Shown one piece after another: positions 1-6,158 of a stretch of 9,126 nt of DNA (position 1 is the stretch's first letter; each line of letters opens with the position of its first letter). The notes under the pieces are model-generated. The model saw only the letters and a program-made list of their open reading frames with translations. It was not told the DNA's origin and made no database searches. The stretch spans positions 1 to 9,126 of the forward strand of contig CALCUN010000104.1 of NCBI GenBank assembly GCA_937906975.1, written 5' to 3'. Both the position numbers and the translations under genes were made by a program. Source of the stretch: an uncultured Bacteroidales bacterium (GTDB lineage Bacteria > Bacteroidota > Bacteroidia > Bacteroidales > P3).

Positions 1-221
1 TGTATTGGACATTAGAATTAGCCTCAAAATTGGAAGACGCTCCATGGCCAGCAACGAAAGAGGAGTTGATAGATTACGCTTTAAGAAGTGGAGCACCGGC
101 AGAAGTAGTAGAAAATCTATCAGAAATAGAAGACGAAGGCGACATTTATGATTCTATTGAAGACATTTGGATTGACTATCCTACAAAAGAAGACTTCTTC
201 TTCCACGAAGACGAATATTAG
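1..221 (+). CDS. DUF2795-type small acidic protein (start codon cut by window edge)
   Basis: The reading frame is open from the first base. The first full codon, at position 3, gives YWTLELASKLEDAPWPATKEE, and bases 1-2 are TG, so an ATG with its A one base outside the window would give a complete 73-residue protein beginning MYWTLEL. That matches my memory of DUF2795 family proteins of Bacteroidota, which start this way and keep a DAPWPATK-ELIDYA core. A TTG at 30 would remove the conserved N-terminus and is not the likely start. The product is small and strongly acidic, ending FFFHEDEY, with no signal peptide or membrane segment, so it should be cytosolic. The family has no established function that I can state. 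It is followed by its own terminator and is not part of the downstream operon. Family assignment is from recalled similarity; the start is inferred. Confidence 0.85.
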   Translation, partial: YWTLELASKLEDAPWPATKEELIDYALRSGAPAEVVENLSEIEDEGDIYDSIEDIWIDYPTKEDFFFHEDEY

Positions 222-239
222 TCAAATCCTTAGAAATAA

Positions 240-277
240 AAAGCAAAGAAAAAATTTTAGATTTCTTTGCTTTTTTT
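240..277 (+). terminator. Rho-independent terminator after the DUF2795-type gene
   Basis: A perfect 12-bp inverted repeat pairs 240-251 (AAAGCAAAGAAA) with 262-273 (TTTCTTTGCTTT) around a 10-base loop, and a run of T at 271-277 follows. It lies 18 bases after the stop codon of the DUF2795-type gene, the expected place for an intrinsic terminator. The stem is AT-rich, as usual in this genome. Confidence 0.85.
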
Positions 278-314
278 ATTTTTTTCTTTGAAAAATAAAA
301 ATAAATCAAAGAAA
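244..314. repeat. Four copies of the 8-mer CAAAGAAA in two hairpins
   Basis: CAAAGAAA occurs at 244-251 and 307-314, and its reverse complement TTTCTTTG at 262-269 and 283-290. Copies 1 and 2 form the terminator stem. Copies 3 and 4 form a second 9-bp inverted repeat (283-291 with 306-314) around a 14-base A-rich loop. Because all four arms are the same word, other pairings (1 with 3, 2 with 4) are possible. The region is AT-rich, so part of this may be chance. Confidence 0.6.
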
Positions 315-328
315 TATTTTTCACTTCC

Positions 329-363
329 TTTGTCTTAGGATTTCAAATAATTCATTATCTTTG
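329..363 (+). promoter_or_regulatory. Bacteroidota-type promoter for the six-gene operon
   Basis: TATCTTTG at 356-363 matches the Bacteroidota -7 consensus TAnnTTTG exactly. A TTTG at 329-332 could be the -33 element, with a 23-base spacer that is slightly longer than the usual 19-21. Transcription would start near 369-371, leaving a leader of only about 10 bases before the ATG at 380. No Shine-Dalgarno sequence is visible, which is common in this phylum. The -7 call is firm; the -33 call is weaker. Confidence 0.7.
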
Positions 364-379
364 CTCGTTAAAATAATAA

Positions 380-895
380 ATGATGGAAATTGAAGAATTA
401 AAGGAAATGAAGCCTGCAAAATTTGGCTTTTACTATGGAACAATATGTGGAGGCATTAGCTTTGCCTTTCATCTCTTGTCGCAATGGTTGGGATTTACAA
501 CCAACTTTTTCTATGGCTTAATTTACTCGTTTTTTGTCTTGTTTTCACTTATGTGGGTTTATAAGAAATATCTTACTTTGCAAGAAAAAGAAAACGGAGT
601 TGAGTTTTCAGCCTTTATGACTATAGGTGCAATATTTTCTTTGACTATTTCTTTTTTCTATTTGATGTTTACCTTTGCAAGAATAGAGTTTTTAGACCCT
701 AATTTCTTAAATCTCATTGCTGAAATGTCCCAAGAAATGATGCAACAATCGGGAATGGGCGAATTGAATCTTAGAGAGGGATTTACTAATATCCTTTATG
801 TTACTGTGCTTGTAACAAGCTTTTTAGGGGATTTCTTAGGTAATATGTTTTATGCTTTTTTACTTGCATTAATTCTTAAAAACAGAAAATTTTAA
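380..895 (+). CDS. DUF4199 family membrane protein
   Basis: The 171-residue product has four predicted membrane segments, near residues 14-36, 41-60, 77-101 and 137-165, with a short charged N-terminus and a basic C-terminus (KNRKF). A loop after the third segment is rich in Met and Gln (residues 116-126). Length and topology fit the DUF4199 family of Bacteroidota, whose members I recall often sitting directly before a DPM1-like glycosyltransferase, as here. The function is unknown; a role in supporting the adjacent enzyme, for example in lipid-carrier handling or complex formation, is only inference from context. It is the first gene of the operon. ATG codons at 380 and 383 are both possible starts; the difference is one residue. 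It ends three bases before the glycosyltransferase start. Confidence 0.75.
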   Translation: MMEIEELKEMKPAKFGFYYGTICGGISFAFHLLSQWLGFTTNFFYGLIYSFFVLFSLMWVYKKYLTLQEKENGVEFSAFMTIGAIFSLTISFFYLMFTFARIEFLDPNFLNLIAEMSQEMMQQSGMGELNLREGFTNILYVTVLVTSFLGDFLGNMFYAFLLALILKNRKF

Positions 896-898
896 ACT

Positions 899-1855
899 AT
901 GGATATATCAATTGTAGTACCATTATATAATGAAGAAGAATCGCTTCCACACTTGATTGAGTGGATTGAAAGAGTGATGAATGAGAATAATTTTTCATAC
1001 GAAGTGCTTTTGATTGACGATGGAAGCAAAGACAACTCTTGGAGCGTTATTGAACAACTTTCAGCAAATAATCCTAATGTAAAAGGAGTTAAATTCAGAA
1101 GAAATTATGGTAAATCGGCAGCCTTAAACGTAGGATTTGAAAGAGTGGAAGGCGATGTTGTAATCACAATGGACGCAGATTTACAAGACAGTCCCGATGA
1201 AATTCCAGAATTATATAAGATGATTAAAACAGAAGGTTATGATTTAGTTTCGGGTTGGAAGAAAAAACGCTACGATTCAAAACTTATGAAAAATCTTCCT
1301 TCAAAACTCTACAACGCAACTACACGTTGGTTTTCTGGAATAAAGCTTCACGATTTCAACTGTGGACTTAAAGCATATAGAAAGGCAGTTGTGAAATCAA
1401 TAGAGGTATATGGAGAAATGCACCGTTATATTCCAATTATTGCAAAATGGGCTGGCTTTTCTAAAATAGGAGAAAAGGTTGTACAACATAGAAAAAGAGA
1501 ATTTGGAGAAAGCAAATTTGGAATGAATCGTTTTGTAAACGGATATTTAGACTTGATGTCTATTATGTTTGTTTCAAAATTTGGTAAGAAACCTATGCAC
1601 TTCTTTGGACTTTTAGGTAGTGTGATGTTCCTTTTAGGTATTATCTCTGCTGGTGTTTTAGGAGTGCAAAAACTTATAGCGGTTTATCACAATGAAGCAA
1701 TGAGACTTGTTACCGATAGCCCATATTTCTATTTAGCATTAGTAACAATGATAATTGGTTGTCAGCTATTCTTGACAGGATTCGTTGCAGAAATGATTGG
1801 AAGAAACTCTCCAAACAGAAATTCTTACCTAATAGAAAAAGATATAGAGAAATGA
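899..1855 (+). CDS. GT2 family glycosyltransferase, DPM1/GtrB/ArnC-like
   Basis: The 318-residue protein starts with a GT-A fold glycosyltransferase 2 domain: N-terminal VVPLYNEEESL, the nucleotide-binding DDGS at residues 40-43, and the metal-binding DAD at 92-94 within MDADLQD. Further family features are FNCGLKAYR (153-161), the EMHRYIP segment near 173 and HRKREFGESKFG (197-208). Two C-terminal membrane helices lie near 234-256 and 276-298, as in bacterial enzymes that move a sugar from a nucleotide donor to a polyprenyl phosphate at the inner membrane (GtrB, ArnC and Dpm1 relatives). The donor sugar cannot be read from the sequence. The next two genes make heptose precursors, so a link to envelope glycan synthesis is plausible but inferred. 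Its stop overlaps the gmhA start by four bases (ATGA). Confidence 0.9.
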   Translation: MDISIVVPLYNEEESLPHLIEWIERVMNENNFSYEVLLIDDGSKDNSWSVIEQLSANNPNVKGVKFRRNYGKSAALNVGFERVEGDVVITMDADLQDSPDEIPELYKMIKTEGYDLVSGWKKKRYDSKLMKNLPSKLYNATTRWFSGIKLHDFNCGLKAYRKAVVKSIEVYGEMHRYIPIIAKWAGFSKIGEKVVQHRKREFGESKFGMNRFVNGYLDLMSIMFVSKFGKKPMHFFGLLGSVMFLLGIISAGVLGVQKLIAVYHNEAMRLVTDSPYFYLALVTMIIGCQLFLTGFVAEMIGRNSPNRNSYLIEKDIEK

Positions 1856-2427
1856 TGATAAGAAACATTATAAAAGAATCAATAAACGTTAAAGAAGCTA
1901 TCTTAGCAGACGAAAGATTGATTTCAAACATTGAAAAAGCCTCAGAAATCATAATAGAGACTTATCGCAATGGCGGAAAGGTTTTGTTTTGTGGCAATGG
2001 CGGAAGTGCCGCTGACGCACAACATCTTGCCGCTGAGCTATCGGGTAGATTCTATTACGATAGACCAGCCTTAGAATCGGAAGCCCTTCATGTGAATACG
2101 TCTTATCTTACAGCCGTTGGCAATGATTATAGTTTCGATTTAATATATTCAAGAATATTAAGCGCATCGGGTAAAGCGGGAGACGTACTTGTTGGAATAT
2201 CTACCTCGGGTAATTCTAAAAATGTTTTGGAAGCACAAAAGGTAGCAAAAGAAAAAGGAATGAAAGTCATATCTTTAACAGGCGAGGGCGGAGGAAAAAT
2301 GAAAGAAATGTCAGATTGCTTAATTGATGTGCCAAGTAAACTTACTCCACGCATACAAGAGAGTCATATAATGATAGGACATATAATTTGTCAAATAGTT
2401 GAACAAACTCTTTTCCCAAAACAATAA
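1852..2427 (+). CDS. gmhA: D-sedoheptulose-7-phosphate isomerase
   Basis: This 191-residue SIS-domain protein should convert sedoheptulose 7-phosphate to D-glycero-D-manno-heptose 7-phosphate, the first step of heptose precursor synthesis, in the cytosol. It shows CGNGGSAADAQHLAAELSGR (47-66), AVGNDYSFD (88-96), the phosphate-binding GISTSGNS (115-122) and RIQESHIMIGH (167-177). The zinc and catalytic ligands known from E. coli GmhA (His61, Glu65, Gln172, His180) correspond to His58, Glu62, Gln169 and His177, so it should be active. Its length equals the family norm. I chose the ATG at 1852, which overlaps the preceding stop in an ATGA arrangement and gives the normal N-terminus; an upstream in-frame start at 1759 would add 31 residues lying within the glycosyltransferase gene. 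The gmhB-like gene follows after eight bases. Confidence 0.93.
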   Translation: MMIRNIIKESINVKEAILADERLISNIEKASEIIIETYRNGGKVLFCGNGGSAADAQHLAAELSGRFYYDRPALESEALHVNTSYLTAVGNDYSFDLIYSRILSASGKAGDVLVGISTSGNSKNVLEAQKVAKEKGMKVISLTGEGGGKMKEMSDCLIDVPSKLTPRIQESHIMIGHIICQIVEQTLFPKQ

Positions 2428-2435
2428 TTCAAGAT

Positions 2436-2996
2436 ATGAGATTGATAAAAAATGCCAAATATCTATTTTTGGATAGAGATGGAGTAATTAACGTAAGGTT
2501 GATTGCCGATTACGTAAAGCGTAAGGAAGAATTTGAATTTATAGATGGAGTATTGGAGGCGTTTGAAATATTTAATAGGCATTTTGAAAAAATTGTTATT
2601 GTTACCAATCAACAAGGAATAGGCAAAGGATTGATGAGTGAAGAGGATTTAAAAGAAATTCACTCTTTTATGAAAAGCCAAGTAGAGCAAAGAGGTGGTA
2701 GAATAGATCAAGTGTATCATTGTCCAAGTCTTGCAAAAGAAAACTCTATTGATAGAAAACCCTCTATTGGAATGGGACTTAAAGCAAGAAAACAATACAA
2801 AGAAATAAGATTTAAAGACTCCATAATGGTGGGTGATTCACTTAGCGATTTGGTATTTGGAAAACGCTTGAAAATGCACTGTGTTCATATTTCTTCCTCT
2901 CCAAAGACAGCGAGAAAACACCCAAAACGAATAGATAAAGTATTTAATAATTTATTAGAATTTGCAAAATATATAGATAATGAAAAGAATAGTTAA
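2436..2996 (+). CDS. HAD-IIIA phosphatase, GmhB-like, without zinc loop
   Basis: The 186-residue protein carries the HAD phosphatase motifs: DRDGVIN with Asp13 and Asp15 (nucleophile and acid/base), Thr57 in VTNQQGIGKG, Lys108 in DRKP, and GDSLSD with Asp134 and Asp138 for magnesium. This is the layout of GmhB, which removes the 7-phosphate from heptose 1,7-bisphosphate, and of the related histidinol phosphatase. Position after gmhA favours the heptose role. However, the zinc-binding loop of E. coli GmhB (Cys92, His94, Cys107, Cys109) is reduced: from Cys96 to Arg107 there is no second Cys and no His, and the loop is about seven residues shorter. Substrate specificity is therefore uncertain. 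The last 17 bases overlap the next gene, and the C-terminus (IDNEKNS) shows no extra domain. Confidence 0.8.
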   Translation: MRLIKNAKYLFLDRDGVINVRLIADYVKRKEEFEFIDGVLEAFEIFNRHFEKIVIVTNQQGIGKGLMSEEDLKEIHSFMKSQVEQRGGRIDQVYHCPSLAKENSIDRKPSIGMGLKARKQYKEIRFKDSIMVGDSLSDLVFGKRLKMHCVHISSSPKTARKHPKRIDKVFNNLLEFAKYIDNEKNS

Positions 2997-4002
2997 ACAA
3001 AGTGTAGCACTATTTTTAAGTGCTTTAGTATTGGTGCCTTGTTTGCTTAATGCACAAAACGTAACCGACAAAAACGGACTAAAACAAGGTAAATGGTCAA
3101 AGAATTATCCTAATGGACAGGTGAAATACAAAGGAGAGTTTAAAGATGACAAAGAAGTAGGAACATTTTCTTACTATGGACAAAACGGCGTTCTTACTCA
3201 AACCATAGATTATTCACAAGAAGGGAAAATAGGACAAGCAAAAGTATTCTATCCAAATGGAAAGATAATGAGTGAAGGAAAGTATGTTGATAAAAAGAAA
3301 GATGGCATTTGGATTTGTTACGATGAAAAAGGAAGAAAACTAAGAGAAGAAAATTTTGTTAAAGGAAAGAAAGAAGGAAAGGAAACAAATTGGGATAGAA
3401 ATGGCAAGGTGAATGTTACAACTATGTATAAAAATGGAGTGAAAGAGGGAGAAGAATGGAAAACTTTCTATGCTGATGGATATTCTATTGTAAATTACAC
3501 TAACGGAAAGTTAAACGGAAAAATTACTCATTATTTCGCTTCCAATAAACCATTCTATCAAGGAGAGTATTCAGAGGATAAGAAAGTGGGAGAATGGAAA
3601 TTTATGAACGAAAACGGAGATATTGTTAAGATTCAAAGATGGAAAGATGACGAGTTGGAATATGACGCTGTTAAAATCAATGCTCGTTCAGGCGAATTGG
3701 AAATAGAATTTAAGGATATAGCATATTTATACCCAATGGGAAAACAAACTTGTGTTGTATTGAAAAATGGCAAAAAGTTAAACGCATTTAATCAATATGA
3801 ACAAATAGTTAATCTATCAGATGGCAACACTTTCTTGCTTTTAAACAAGACAAACAAAGTCTATGCCAACTACTCTGCAATCAAAGGCACACAAGATGAT
3901 GGCAAAGAAGAGCTTTTGATAATTCTTGAACCAAAGGCAGATGTTGAAATACGCACAGATGAAGATAGCCGTAAGGCATTAGAATCTTTGTTCGCAAAAT
4001 AA
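2980..4002 (+). CDS. Exported MORN/YwqK-repeat protein
   Basis: The 340-residue product has an N-terminal signal peptide: basic MKRIVK, a hydrophobic stretch to about residue 23, then LNAQ with probable cleavage near 25-26. Cys21 is preceded by Pro, so this is not a convincing lipobox. Residues 30-225 hold about seven to eight repeats of the MORN_2 / YwqK kind, with the pattern G-x-K-x-G-x-W...YPNG-x(4)-G-x-Y/F; clear examples are GKWSKNYPNG (37-46), VFYPNGKIMSEGKY (89-102) and GEWKFMNENG (204-213). Residues 230-340 form a separate predicted beta-rich tail that I do not recognise. Database names often call such proteins YwqK family antitoxin, but the signal peptide and lack of a toxin gene argue against that here. 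A periplasmic or outer-membrane role is likely. It overlaps the preceding gene by 17 bases. Confidence 0.8.
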   Translation: MKRIVKQSVALFLSALVLVPCLLNAQNVTDKNGLKQGKWSKNYPNGQVKYKGEFKDDKEVGTFSYYGQNGVLTQTIDYSQEGKIGQAKVFYPNGKIMSEGKYVDKKKDGIWICYDEKGRKLREENFVKGKKEGKETNWDRNGKVNVTTMYKNGVKEGEEWKTFYADGYSIVNYTNGKLNGKITHYFASNKPFYQGEYSEDKKVGEWKFMNENGDIVKIQRWKDDELEYDAVKINARSGELEIEFKDIAYLYPMGKQTCVVLKNGKKLNAFNQYEQIVNLSDGNTFLLLNKTNKVYANYSAIKGTQDDGKEELLIILEPKADVEIRTDEDSRKALESLFAK

Positions 4003-4003
4003 A

Positions 4004-5038
4004 ATGCAAAATAGGGTTTTAGTAGGACTTAGTTTAGGAGTAGATAGCCTTGCAACAGCACTTCTACTTAAAACTAAGTCCTTTTTTGTTGTAGGAGTTT
4101 ACTTTCATTTGCATCAAGAAGCAAAAGATTTAGAGAAAGTAAAGAAAATATGTGAGCAAAACCAAATAGAATTTCACTATGTAGATTTGCGAGAAGAATT
4201 TTATAAAGAAGTAATGATTCCTTTTGCAGACTACTATCTCAAAGGCTTAACGCCAAATATTTGTACCCATTGCAACGCAGAGTTTAAGATTAAAAACCTA
4301 CTACATTACGCCGATTTATTCTCCTGTGATAAGATAGCGACAGGACATTATGCACGAATAGAAAACTCCCAACTCCAAATAGCAAAAGACAGTTGGAAGG
4401 ACCAGAGCTTTATGCTTTATCGCCTTACTAAAAAACAAAAAGAAAGATTGATTCTACCCCTTGGCGAAATGATGAAAGATGAGGTTAAAGACTTTGTAAG
4501 GCAAAGAGGATATAGCGAAATAGCAAATAAGAGAGAGAGTTTTGGACTTTGCTTTACCAATGGCAAGCATTATTCCGAATACCTTTTGAATCAATACCCC
4601 CAATTAAAAAACCTTGAAAACGGAAAGGTAATTAACGAAAACAATCAACCCATAGGCTCTCACAAAGGCTTTCCTTTCTATACTATTGGTCAATATAAAG
4701 GAATGCAAATCAAAGAAAAGCTCTATATAAATAAGATAATAGCAGAAGAAAATACCCTTGTAGTAGGCGAAAAATCACACTGTTATTTCTCAACCCTAAG
4801 GCTTAATTCCCTTGTGTTTTCACAAGAAATAGAAAATATCAAAATAGAAACCCCATACCTAACAAAGATTAGAGGAAAGGACGAGGGGAATTTTGCAAGT
4901 CTAAGAGAAATCTCACCCAATCACGCAACCATTGAATTTTCTCAAAGCGTTTTCGCACCAATGCAAGGACAAGACGTAGTCCTATATGATGAGAATAACT
5001 TTATCCTTTTTGGAGGAAGAATAGAATCGTTTAATTAA
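4004..5038 (+). CDS. mnmA: tRNA 2-thiouridylase MnmA-like protein, variant PP-loop
   Basis: The 344-residue protein resembles MnmA, which activates U34 of Lys, Glu and Gln tRNAs with ATP and inserts sulfur. Seen are a PP-loop at residues 10-15 (SLGVDS), TPNICTHCNAEFK at 83-95 with Cys90-Asn91 at the place of the catalytic CN pair, IATGHYARI (111-119), KDQSFMLYRL (132-141), GLCFTNGKHY with Cys183 at the place of the second catalytic Cys, and FYTIGQYKGM (225-234), followed by the beta-barrel C-terminal domain. The PP-loop is unusual: the normal SGGVDS has Leu for the first Gly. The segment between the PP-loop and TPN is also shorter than in E. coli. Bacteroidota often carry more than one mnmA paralog, and this may be a diverged copy. 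It follows the MORN gene by one base and faces the nuclease gene. Confidence 0.82.
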   Translation: MQNRVLVGLSLGVDSLATALLLKTKSFFVVGVYFHLHQEAKDLEKVKKICEQNQIEFHYVDLREEFYKEVMIPFADYYLKGLTPNICTHCNAEFKIKNLLHYADLFSCDKIATGHYARIENSQLQIAKDSWKDQSFMLYRLTKKQKERLILPLGEMMKDEVKDFVRQRGYSEIANKRESFGLCFTNGKHYSEYLLNQYPQLKNLENGKVINENNQPIGSHKGFPFYTIGQYKGMQIKEKLYINKIIAEENTLVVGEKSHCYFSTLRLNSLVFSQEIENIKIETPYLTKIRGKDEGNFASLREISPNHATIEFSQSVFAPMQGQDVVLYDENNFILFGGRIESFN

Positions 5039-5047
5039 AAAAGATTG

Positions 5048-6082
5048 TTATACTTCGTCATTAAGAAGTAAATCAAGTTGTGCTTGCAATTCTTCTTTTT
5101 TCGGTAGATATAATTGATATTTTGCAGTAAATAATTGGTTTGTTATTCCTTGTAGAGCATATTCCATTAAAAGTTCGTCTTTTCTTGCCCCAAGAACAAT
5201 ACCAATAGGAGGATTGTCATCTGCTTGACATACTTCTGTTTGAAAATAATTAAGATAAAGATTCATTTGACCAATATCGCTATGCTTTATTTCAGCACGT
5301 TTTAGATCTATGAGTACATAACATTTAAGAATACAATGATAAAAGACTAAATCAACTTTGAATAAACGACTTCCTATGTGAATTTGATATTGGCGACCTA
5401 TAAAAGCAAAACCTCGTCCAAGTTCCAATAAGAAATGTTCCATATTAGTCTTTAAAGCAGATTCTAATTCGCTTTCTTTGTATCTTTTCTTTTGAGGAAG
5501 TCCTGTAAACTCTAATATAAATGGATCTCGGATTATATCTTGTGGCTTTATTACCTGATGTCCTTCATTAGCCAAGGTCAATACACCTTCTTTATCAGTG
5601 CTTAACGCAAGTCTTTGAAATAAACAACTTTTCATTTGCCTTTTTAATTCCCGTACGGTCCACTTATCGTTAATGCATTGTTTTATATAAAATTGCATTT
5701 CCAAAGGTTCATCGCATTTAAGTATTTCATAATAATGACTCCATGTTAATTTGTGGGACAGTGTCCCACTTTTTGGAAATGCTAAATAAAGTTTTCGCAT
5801 ATAAGTTAAGTTTGAACGATTAAATCCTTTGCCATTTAATCGTGTCAAGTCTTTTGAAAGATTTATAAGTAATTGTTTGCCATATTCTGCTCTCGCTTTT
5901 CCGCCTTGCTCAAACTCTACTATATATTTACCAGTCTGCCAATTCGCTTCAAGTAACTCTGTATTTATTGCACTGACTGCTTTTTCTTTTGCATTAGTCC
6001 AAAGAGTAGATATGTTATCAATTAATATATTGTAATCATCTGTAAATGATAAAGAATTATTTTTGATTATATCTTTATTCAT
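5048..6082 (-). CDS. YhcG/DUF1016 family PDDEXK nuclease
   Basis: The 344-residue protein has the two-part layout of the YhcG family: an N-terminal DUF1016_N domain (about 15-170) with the conserved LTWSHYYEIL at 112-121 and WTVRELKRQM at 141-150, and a C-terminal PDDEXK nuclease domain. Probable catalytic residues are Glu204 or Glu207 (ESELESAL), Asp244 in FKVDLVF, Asp259-x-Lys261 in LIDLKRAE, and the QxxxY motif Gln272-Tyr276. All are present, so the enzyme is likely active. Family members are DNA nucleases of poorly defined role, often scattered among restriction-modification or mobile regions and patchy between strains. Here no methylase, specificity subunit or integrase lies near it. Stops of this gene and mnmA are only nine bases apart, which suggests a precise insertion or an old compact junction. 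No clear promoter is seen in the 76 bases upstream. Confidence 0.88.
   Translation of the reverse strand: MNKDIIKNNSLSFTDDYNILIDNISTLWTNAKEKAVSAINTELLEANWQTGKYIVEFEQGGKARAEYGKQLLINLSKDLTRLNGKGFNRSNLTYMRKLYLAFPKSGTLSHKLTWSHYYEILKCDEPLEMQFYIKQCINDKWTVRELKRQMKSCLFQRLALSTDKEGVLTLANEGHQVIKPQDIIRDPFILEFTGLPQKKRYKESELESALKTNMEHFLLELGRGFAFIGRQYQIHIGSRLFKVDLVFYHCILKCYVLIDLKRAEIKHSDIGQMNLYLNYFQTEVCQADDNPPIGIVLGARKDELLMEYALQGITNQLFTAKYQLYLPKKEELQAQLDLLLNDEV
5753..5769. repeat. 17-base near-perfect palindrome inside the nuclease gene
   Basis: GTGGGACA at 5753-5760 is mirrored by TGTCCCAC at 5762-5769 around one central G. It is notably GC-rich for this region and lies in the codons for SGTLSH (residues 105-110 of the nuclease), just before the conserved LTWSHY segment. 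It could be a protein-binding site or only a constraint of the encoded residues. Confidence 0.7.
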
Positions 6083-6158
6083 ATTATTAGTTAATTTTAT
6101 TTTGTAAAATATTATTTTTATTTAACAAATGTTTAACAACAACTTTTCCACTCTATTT

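Larger units (their letters stand above)
380..5038 (+). other. Six-gene operon
   Basis: Six plus-strand genes follow one promoter with gaps of 3, 8 and 1 bases and overlaps of 4 (ATGA) and 17 bases, and no terminator is visible between them. The order is DUF4199 protein, GT2 glycosyltransferase, gmhA, gmhB-like phosphatase, MORN-repeat protein, mnmA-like. Such packing strongly suggests one transcript with coupled translation. I see no clear terminator after mnmA, only nine bases before the convergent nuclease gene. Membership is inferred from spacing alone. Confidence 0.75.

Noticed and set aside
1759..1851. Upstream in-frame start for gmhA at 1759
   Set aside because: It would add 31 residues lying inside the glycosyltransferase gene and not found in GmhA; the ATGA overlap at 1852 gives the normal length and N-terminus.
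3040..3042. Lipoprotein lipobox at Cys21 of the MORN-repeat protein
   Set aside because: The residue before Cys is Pro (LVPC), which does not fit the lipobox; a signal peptidase I site near LNAQ fits better.
2980..4002. Toxin-antitoxin module
   Set aside because: No partner toxin gene is adjacent and the protein appears exported.
5051..5070. Inverted repeat TACTTC/GAAGTA after mnmA as a terminator
   Set aside because: Only six base pairs with an eight-base loop, no T run on either side, and it lies in the 3' end of the nuclease coding sequence.
6083..6158. Promoter or terminator between the symporter and the nuclease
   Set aside because: The 76 bases are AT-rich, but the minus strand has only a one-mismatch -7 (AACATTTG) without a -33 and no stable hairpin; nothing firm can be called, and read-through from the symporter is possible.
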